A stretch of DNA of 64,000 nucleotides, from NCBI GenBank assembly GCA_011319805.1, contig SJRY01000245.1, positions 62,001 through 126,000 on the forward strand, given 5' to 3'. Each line of letters opens with the position of its first letter. The first letter of the stretch is position 1. Position numbers and translations under genes: made by a program. The DNA comes from Macrocybe gigantea (taxonomy: Eukaryota; Basidiomycota; Agaricomycetes; Agaricales; Callistosporiaceae). Shown here piece by piece: positions 57,530 through 64,000 of the stretch. The notes under the pieces were generated by a model. The model was not told the DNA's origin. It did not search any database and was given only the letters and a program-made list of their open reading frames with translations.

Positions 57530-58600
57530 ATTCGAAATCATACTACTACTTGGCCTCCTCAGCATGATACTGCAGTCCAGCTGCTGACTTCTTGTTCGAG
57601 TACTCGGAATGTCAACAACTCCGTGAGGCTTCCATTTCAGGTCCCAGACACTTCGCCAAATGCATCACACCTGTACATTCCGGACATTCTGCACTTCCTA
57701 TACCGCCCAATCTGGTCAGGCAGTCTTATTCCTATATGCCTCCTCCAATTCCCAGATCCCGAAATGGCAAGACTACTACCATTTTCGATATCGCACCGCC
57801 TCACGCCTTCCTGTGTTCCTGACACTGCCTCACCACAGTACATTCGAAACAAGGGATTTCGAGTGTGCTACCATTTCATCCACTCTCATTTCGAAATTCA
57901 TGACTCATATTTCACTGATACATTCTACGTTCTTTAGATTATTTTCACATTCCATTCTATGATGCATGGCACTGGCTTTGGGATGTTCTTTTACCTACTG
58001 TTTCACCTTTTATGTTCAGATTTCGAACGGACTTACATCTCTCCGATGTTTCAGCCACTAAATGACCCTTTCGAAATCATACGATACGTTCTCTCATTCA
58101 GTTTCGACTTCGCCAGTTATTCTGATACTCAAAATCTTCTCATCTATAAAAACCCATGTACTTGGCATTTGTAACAACATAGCAAAAGTTACTGTCTCAG
58201 TCCTTCAGCAGTCTCGCAGTCTATGACTCATGTGGAGTCCTTGTGTTATCCGATCCCAAAGTGTCACGCTCATGTGGAGCCACAGTACTTAGTCTCGAAA
58301 TCAGTGTCCCTGGCTTCACGTAGAAGTCACTATCAGCGAAACCCTTCTGAAACCCTCACTGAAGCCCTCGATATTGCATGGAAACTCAGCTAAGTCTAAC
58401 CACCTTGTTTCAAAAAATCCGAAATCCACTCAAAACCATCCATAATCACTCCGTTCCATTCCCTCCCCTTCACTCAACAGTCCCTTGGGTTACTCTGTGA
58501 CTTGAACAGCTCATAGTTTATACAGCCTCGGATAGGGACTGACGCTTCCTTCATTCCACCTTGTTGGTTTGTAGGTTAGTGCTTCCCGATAGTTATCATC
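57530..58600 (+). repeat. Putative 5' LTR/leader of the plus-strand Ty3/Gypsy element
   Basis: Non-coding DNA directly before the gag-like frame. It holds a TATA-type box (TCTATAAAAACCC, about 58142-58154), several TTCGAAA palindromes (57531, 57843, 57890, 58070), a 13 bp direct repeat TTCGAAATCATAC (57531 and 58070), and a repeated CTCATGTGGAG (about 58228 and 58271). The exact ends were not found because no second LTR is in the window. Confidence 0.35.
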
Positions 58601-58639
58601 GGAAGCTGGCTTTGATGAATAGAAGTCTATTTTGATAAA

Positions 58640-59511
58640 GAAGAGATAACCAACAAGTGGGATATGATAATCTATATATTGCAATGGATCACAGGAGGCA
58701 AGACCAAATGTGCACAGAACTGGGCAGATTCCAAGCTACAAGAGTGGCTTGAATTCAAAATGGAATTGAATAGTTGCAGGCAGAAATTTGAATTCCACTC
58801 CATATATGACAACTGAGAACATGGCCACATCATTACACTGGCAATGGCTAACACTCCAGAAGTCAGGACAGACCCACTTGGACATCTTCCACCGTTCAAA
58901 GACTGGAGAACTTTAAGGCAGAAGCCTGAGAGTTCTTCATGACTACAGAGACCAGGAATGATGTGATTATTCAGATTAAGGAACTGTCACAGTAATGGCA
59001 ATCAGTCGAGGACTACATCGTTGAATTCCGGAGCTGGGCTCCCTTGATGGAATACAATAATATTGCCCTCATCGATATCTTCAAACACAGACTTAACCAA
59101 GCACTCAGACAATGTATCATTAAACTAGGAGGCATCTGCAAGGAGGACATTGACTGGTGGTATAAACATGTGATGGAATTGGACCGATAATATCATCAGG
59201 CCCAGAAGGAATTTGGTGTGAAGGAGCAATTCAGTCCCAAACAAACTCAGAAACTGGCACAGGAGGTGATGGCACCTAAAGGGCAAACTTCAGCACTAGT
59301 GACCAGTAATACTCAAAGACGGTCTGACCCTGATGCCATAGATGTCGACCAGATGAGGTGCAAAGGCTGCTGCTTCCAATGTGGTGAGAAAAGACACATC
59401 GGACATAACTGTCCAATGAACCTTTGGCTGAAATATGTTACAAGGAATGTAGAAACTAAGGATGAACCTGCTACTGCCTACATCGAAAAGCTTAAACAGG
59501 GTTTTCAATAG
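58640..59511 (+). pseudogene. Gag remnant with CCHC zinc knuckle
   Basis: Readable Gag-like text (NWADSKLQEWLEFKMEL, then stops) leads to an open part from 59218 with the zinc knuckle CFQCGEKRHIGHNC at about 59375-59416, C-x2-C-x4-H-x4-C intact. Earlier parts contain stop codons at several places. Confidence 0.75.
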
Positions 59512-59849
59512 AGCTGGAAAAAAGCACCACTTTACTGGCTGATTATGTATCATTGAATATTAATATAAGAGACATTCCCAATCTTAAAGAATATTTTGAA
59601 CAAGAAGGTGCACAAGAGTTCAGTCTCGTAAAAGAATATACCCTACTCTGGATGGCTCAACAAATTTATCAGCAGGATGGATTCAAAGCATACTCAATCC
59701 TTAAGGCATGGATAGACCAATTGCAACAGAAGGACATCTCTCTGGAAAGACTCCATGAGATCAATCAGATGAATGATTACAATGCACTACATACATTGTT
59801 TGACCTCAGATAAAAACCATGATTTGTCAGAGGCAGAAACAGAAACCAG

Positions 59850-60491
59850 ATGAACATACCTTTGATGATTACAACCTTGGATACTGGACAGACATACAGT
59901 GTAAAAGCCTTGCTTGATATGGGATGTACCAGATCTTGCATAGACTGGAAATTCATTAAGGAAAAGGAAATCAATATAAAGCAATATCCTATTCCTATCC
60001 CAGTCCACAATGCAGATGGAATCTGTAACATGGCAGATGATATACATGAATATATTGAACTGAGAGTCCAGATCCAGGATCATGTCAAGTGAATGGTCTT
60101 CTCAGTCACTAAACTCAGAAAGGGCCAGATCTTTATTGGTTACAAGTGGGTTAAGCATCACAACCCTCAGATCGATTGGAAAATGGAAAAGATCATATTC
60201 GATCAATGCCCTGAAGAGTGTCAGCAGATTGTCCAAATGGAAAATCCTGAAGATGATGATACCTCTACCGAGACAAATGAGATTGTCTTCAAAAACAGAG
60301 AAAAACTCTTAATGATTGACATGAACCAAGAGTTCCATCTCAGGGCTTTTCAAACAATGGCTTCCAAACTGGCAGAAGCAATAGCAAAGATGACAAAGGC
60401 AAAAACCTTTATAGCAATCATACTGGAAGAATACCACTGTTTCAAGGATTCAGTGTTCAGAAAAGAATTGTTTGATGAACTACCACTGTGA
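59850..60491 (+). pseudogene. Retropepsin-like protease and linker remnant
   Basis: Open frame with LDTGQTYSVKALLDMGCTRS: the position of the active-site D-S/T-G triad reads DMG, so the protease is probably dead. A stop after IQDHVK (60090) separates it from the next part, IGYKWVKHHNPQIDWK, which is the normal segment between protease and RT. Confidence 0.65.
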
Positions 60492-61788
60492 CGACCTTAG
60501 AACCATGCAATCGAACTTATTCTGAAAGCTAAACTCCAGGATTGCAAGGTCTACCCTCTGACACTGGATGAACAGAAACAGTTGGACACCTTCTTGGATG
60601 AAAACCTAAACACCAGACAAATTAGACTGTTGAAGTCACCAATGGCCTCACCTTTCTTCTTCATAAAAAAGAAGGACAGATCTCTATAACCTGTATAGGA
60701 TTATTGGAAGTTAAATGACATGATGATAAAGAACAAATACCCACTCCCTCTGATCCAAGAATTAATCGACAAACTGAAGGGAGTGAAGTTCTTTACAAAG
60801 CTCAATATCTGATGGAGATACAATAATGTCTGTATGAAAGAAGGCAATGAATAGAAAGCTGCATTTCAGACTAACCAGAGAATGTTTGAGCTCCTGGTCA
60901 TGTTCTTCAGACTGACAAATTCACCGGCTACTTTTCAAACTATGATAAACATGATTTTCAAAGACAAAATCGATTAGGGACATATTGTAATCTACATAGA
61001 CAATATTCTTATCTTCAATAAAGATTTGAATGAACATAGATGACTCATTCAGCATGTACTGGAAAAGCTAAAGAACAATAAACTTTATCTGAAACCTAAG
61101 AAACATTTGTTTCATCAGATGGAAGTAGAGTACCTCAGAATGATTGTCTCAGAAAACGGCATTAAAATAGATCCCGTTAAAGTCAAAGGTGTCAAAGGAT
61201 GGCCAAAACCCACCTATAAAAGGGATGTCTAATAATTCCTAGGCTTTTGCAACTTCTATCAGCACTTCATTGAAGGATTCACAAAGATTGTGAAACCTCT
61301 AACAGAGCTGACCAGAAAAGCCAACTGGACATGGGAAAAAGTCCAAGATAACACATTCGATGGATTGAAAAATCGGATCTGCTCAGCTCCAATCATTGCA
61401 ATGCCCTGAGATGATGAAAAGTTCTGAATGGAAGTTAACGCTTCAAATTATGCAATAGGAGGTGTCCTTTCATAGGAACAATCCAATGGTACTTGGAGAC
61501 TGGTAGCTTTCATGTCAAAGTCATTGAACCTGATAGAATGGAACTATGAGATCTATGACAAAGAGATGCTCATGATTATGACTGGATTTGAGGAATGGCA
61601 TCAATACCTCTGCAGTGCTAAATAGAAATTCGAGGTTTGGACAGACCACAAAAACCTTGAATATTTCTGAAAACCTCAAAAACTGAATCGCTAGCAAGCT
61701 CATTGGATTTCAGAACTTCAGGATTATGATTTCATCCTGGAGCACAAACCCAGAAAATCAATGATGAAGGCAGACAGTCTGTCAAAAT
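60492..61788 (+). pseudogene. Reverse transcriptase and RNase H remnant
   Basis: RT fragments in one frame with internal stops: LLKSPMASPFFFIKKKDRS, NKYPLPLIQELIDKLKGVKF, and the catalytic box at 60993-61004, which reads YIDN instead of YIDD (G-to-A change). RNase H fragments follow: MEVNASNYAIGGVLS, WNYEIYDKEMLMIMTGFEEW, WTDHKNLEYF, ADSLSKL. The text stops being retroelement-like at 61788, where the LTR of the minus-strand element starts. Confidence 0.85.
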
Positions 61789-62112
61789 TGTTAGGCTAGA
61801 CGAATCTTAAAGGACTCGGGCAGACTAAGTGCGAGAGTGGTTTAAGACGATGGCAAATGGAATATTAAGCCTAGCACTACTGGTACATCTGGGAGTCCTT
61901 ATATACGTTACAGTACTCGAGCATGGACCACGGACTGCGCAAATGCTGTGGACTGCGGATGAGTAAGACCAAGGAAGAGATGACTCGGAGTGACTAGGAA
62001 AGTGGAATGACTCGATGGCTGCGCACTGCGCAGTGTGATGGGGAGGATAAGGGATGGGGGAAAGATAAGATAAGAAATTGAATAGTCCTTTTGGGCGGCG
62101 TCTGTAACATCA
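61789..62112 (-). repeat. Putative 3' LTR of the chromodomain Ty3/Gypsy element
   Basis: Read on the minus strand it starts TGATGTTACAG at 62112 and ends CCTAACA at 61789, giving TG...CA ends and a length of 324 bp. It lies directly after a polypurine tract. A TATA-like TATATAAGG is at about 61897-61905. Only one LTR is inside the window, so the ends cannot be confirmed by comparison. Confidence 0.55.
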
Positions 62113-62122
62113 CCCTCTCTTT
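62113..62122 (-). other. Polypurine tract
   Basis: AAAGAGAGGG on the minus strand, immediately before the TG of the putative LTR, as expected for the plus-strand primer of an LTR retroelement. Confidence 0.6.
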
Positions 62123-62147
62123 AGATTCACGTCCTCACGAAAAGACC

Positions 62148-62545
62148 CTAGTCCAGCTGTCCCCACCCATTATTGGTCTCCCAGGCAGTTGCGGCACGTG
62201 GGGCCCACGTATGAATGAGTTCTTCATTATAGGAGCGGATGTGGTGGAGCATGGTGGCGAGGAGTTTAAGTCGTCGGTTCTCTGTGCGAAGCATCTCCAT
62301 TGCTTCGCGAAGCGCGATGCATTCAGCTGCTGTGGGACCGGTCCCATCAGGGGTTCGCCCAGTCCAAAGGTGTGTGCAGACGGTCATAACGTAGCGCAGA
62401 TATGCACCGAGTGTGATGGCGAGGGGTCCATGTAGTCGCTAGCGTTGAGAATCCTTGCCAGATTCTCGAGGTCGCTTGGGCGGTTGGGGGTAGGTGCGCG
62501 GCTGTCCTCGCTGCTGTCGATGCTGATGGGGGCGTTGGTGGTCAT
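62148..62545 (-). CDS. Third ORF after pol in the chromodomain retroelement (apparent one-base shift inside)
   Basis: Starts with ATG 62545-62543, which overlaps the pol stop codon as ATGA (stop 62544-62542). The first part reads MTTNAPISIDSSEDSRAPTP, then SDLENLARILNASDYMDP. The frame then seems to lose one base in the GGGG run at 62423-62426. The neighbouring frame continues sensibly (LGAYLRYVMTVCTHLWTG, TAAECIALREAMEMLRTENR, TWAPRAATAWETNNGWGQLD) to a stop at 62148, 26 bp before the polypurine tract. Corrected length about 131 residues, with a predicted coiled coil in the middle. Function unknown. It fills the whole space between pol and the LTR, so it looks like a proper part of the element. 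Confidence 0.55.
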
Positions 62546-64000
62546 GATGTGCGATTTTTGGTCTTTTTTCCTCTTGTCATGGTCCTTTTATCCTGGTTCG
62601 TAGTCTTTTTTAGGAAGCGGTCCAGAGCTTGCTGCGCATTCCCCAGTTCCTTCTCTTTGATCCATGTGTTTTCCTCGTGCCCGTACCCTTTCCATTTGAC
62701 CAGGAATAGAGTTCCTCTTCCTTGTTTCTTCCTTTTTAGAATTTCTTCTACCTCATACTCTTCTTCATCATTTATGATTTCAGGCGGTGGCAGCGATGGT
62801 CGCTCTTGTATCTTGAAACGGGGTCCTTTGTAGGGTGTGAGTAGTGTTTCATTGAACATGGGGTGTATCAGCTGCCATGATGCTGGGAGTTCTAGGCGAT
62901 ATGCTGAGGCGCCTTTTTTTTTGATCACCTTGAACGGTCCGTATCGGAGTGCCGATAACTTCTTTGATGGTCGATTGACTGTGATATTGGTGGCTTCGAG
63001 CCATACTCCATCTCCTTTCTTGTATTCACGGGCCAGTTTTCGTCTTGCATCGTAATTGTCTTTGGCCCGTGTTTGCGCATACTGCAGTGCAGCATTTGCT
63101 TCTTTCCACATTTGGTTCATTTTTTCGATGAAGTTCTTTGCTGCGGGGTTGTTCCCTTCTGCTGTCTGTGGTTCTCCTTTCCAGGGATGCATTCCGTAGT
63201 TAAGGTAGAACGGCGTTTCCTTTGTTCCCTGGTGTGTTTTATCGTTGTATTGATACTCTGCGATTGCTATCCATTCTGCCCAATCGTCCTGTAGGTTGTT
63301 CGTGAAGCTTCTGAGGAAAGCTTCCGTCTCCTGATGGGATCGTTCCGCCTGTCCATCTGTCTGTGGATGATAGGCCGTTGATAGGTTTTGCTTGGTTCCA
63401 AGCAGTTTTAGAAGCGCTGTCATGAATCGTGCTGCAAATTGGGGTCCTCGGTCGCTGATGATCTTTCGTGGAATTCCGTAAAGTCGCCACACATTGTCTC
63501 GGTATAGTCGTGCGAGGCCTTCTGCTGTGAGTTCAGTGTTTGTAGGAATCAGGTGGATCATCTTGGTCAGGCGGTCTGTGACTGCGGCGATGGCATTAAA
63601 GCCGTTCGAGTTGGGTAGCGGTCCTATGAGATCTACTCCAATATCTTCCCATGGCTGTTGCGGAATCTCATGCGGGTGTAGTGGCGCATGTTTCTTTTGT
63701 CGAATGATTTTGTTTCTTTGACATGTTTCACATCCATTAACATATTTTTTGATGTCCGTTAGCATTGATGGCCACCAGTAGGTGCGGTTTATGAGTTCGT
63801 GCATACGATATTGTCCTGGATGCCCTCCAATGGGAGTGTCGTGGTGTTCAAACATGATGTCTTCCTTTAGTTTGTTGTCTGGAGGGATGTAGATTTTCCC
63901 TCCTGTGTATACGATGTGGTCTTCCTCTGTGAACCAGTGCGGTTTTTCCTTCAGTCCTGTTGTTATGATCATTTCTCTTCGTGCGCATTGTCGAATTTGT
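62542..64000 (-). CDS. Ty3/Gypsy pol C-terminal part: integrase with chromodomain (runs off window)
   Basis: Open to the window edge. The HHCC zinc domain includes HHDTPIGGHPGQ and NGCETCQRNK. The DDE catalytic core has Asp in GVDLIGPLP, Asp in SDRGPQFAARF and Glu in HPQTDGQAERSHQE. After it, WLEATNITVNRPSKKLSALR and YGPFKVIKKKGASAYRLEL form the GPY/F region. Near the end there is a chromodomain (YEVEEILKRKKQGRGTLFLV then KWKGYGHEENTWI), marking it as a chromovirus that may target heterochromatin. A basic tail KKTKNRTS follows, stop 62544-62542. No stops or lost catalytic residues, in contrast with the older element beside it; the RT part lies beyond 64000. Confidence 0.93.
   Translation of the reverse strand, partial: QIRQCARREMIITTGLKEKPHWFTEEDHIVYTGGKIYIPPDNKLKEDIMFEHHDTPIGGHPGQYRMHELINRTYWWPSMLTDIKKYVNGCETCQRNKIIRQKKHAPLHPHEIPQQPWEDIGVDLIGPLPNSNGFNAIAAVTDRLTKMIHLIPTNTELTAEGLARLYRDNVWRLYGIPRKIISDRGPQFAARFMTALLKLLGTKQNLSTAYHPQTDGQAERSHQETEAFLRSFTNNLQDDWAEWIAIAEYQYNDKTHQGTKETPFYLNYGMHPWKGEPQTAEGNNPAAKNFIEKMNQMWKEANAALQYAQTRAKDNYDARRKLAREYKKGDGVWLEATNITVNRPSKKLSALRYGPFKVIKKKGASAYRLELPASWQLIHPMFNETLLTPYKGPRFKIQERPSLPPPEIINDEEEYEVEEILKRKKQGRGTLFLVKWKGYGHEENTWIKEKELGNAQQALDRFLKKTTNQDKRTMTRGKKTKNRTS

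Larger units (their letters stand above)
58600..61788 (+). mobile_element. Decayed Ty3/Gypsy retrotransposon, truncated at the 3' side
   Basis: Gag, protease, reverse transcriptase and RNase H follow in the usual Ty3/Gypsy order on the plus strand. The integrase is missing because the minus-strand element begins at 61789. The coding frames are broken by many TAG/TGA/TAA codons, mostly where CAG, CGA or TGG would be expected, and CpG is scarce. No autonomous activity is possible. Confidence 0.85.

Overview
This 64 kb window is nuclear DNA of a basidiomycete fungus, most likely a mushroom-forming Agaricomycete. The genes are intron-rich, with introns of about 50-70 nt and mostly GT-AG ends. They lie almost end to end, and the proteins match basidiomycete versions (GH79 enzymes, a homeodomain regulator with a conserved C-terminal domain, a DUF1748 protein, JJJ1, CWH43). 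No bacterial operons, rRNA, tRNA or CRISPR arrays were seen. Exon boundaries were worked out by eye from reading frame, splice-site bases and restoration of conserved motifs.

Layout. 1-1860: 3' part of a GH79 glycoside hydrolase gene. 2.2-12.1 kb: J-domain protein, CobW/ZNG1-type zinc GTPase, CWH43 (GPI-anchor remodelling), AP-3 beta. 12.3-17.9 kb: Zn2Cys6 transcription factor, ribosomal protein S20, Yju2/CCDC130-type splicing factor. 18.2-29.5 kb: a minus-strand block of SWI1-like ARID protein, TVP38/VTT membrane protein, inositol polyphosphate 5-phosphatase, DUF1748 protein and sulfite oxidase. 29.6-42.0 kb: COX12, PRP18, JJJ1, homeodomain factor, U1-70K, COX10, ZNF830-like zinc finger protein. 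42.1-42.7 kb: a 584 bp terminal-inverted-repeat element flanked by TA. 43.0-53.6 kb: second GH79 gene, NPT1, RRP41/SKI6, TRM8, citrate synthase, ATG7. 53.6-64 kb: a transposon graveyard. It holds a tyrosine-recombinase remnant, a decayed Ty3/Gypsy element on the plus strand, and a younger chromodomain-containing Ty3/Gypsy element on the minus strand. The younger element appears to have inserted into the older one and runs off the window.

Organisation. Seven gene pairs are head to head with 73-198 bp between start codons, so they probably share bidirectional promoters; several of these promoters carry a CACGTG core. Most genes are housekeeping: five act in splicing (CCDC130, PRP18, U1-70K, ZNF830-like, and indirectly the SWI/SNF subunit), three in mitochondrial respiration (COX12, COX10, citrate synthase), and others in tRNA/rRNA metabolism, trafficking and autophagy.

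Points worth checking: three GC-AG introns, one of them in frame inside a zinc cluster; loss of CpG spreading from the transposon block into the 3' exons of ATG7; an extra ORF after pol in the young retroelement, joined to it by an ATGA overlap; and four apparent one-base losses in G/C runs, which may be assembly errors.
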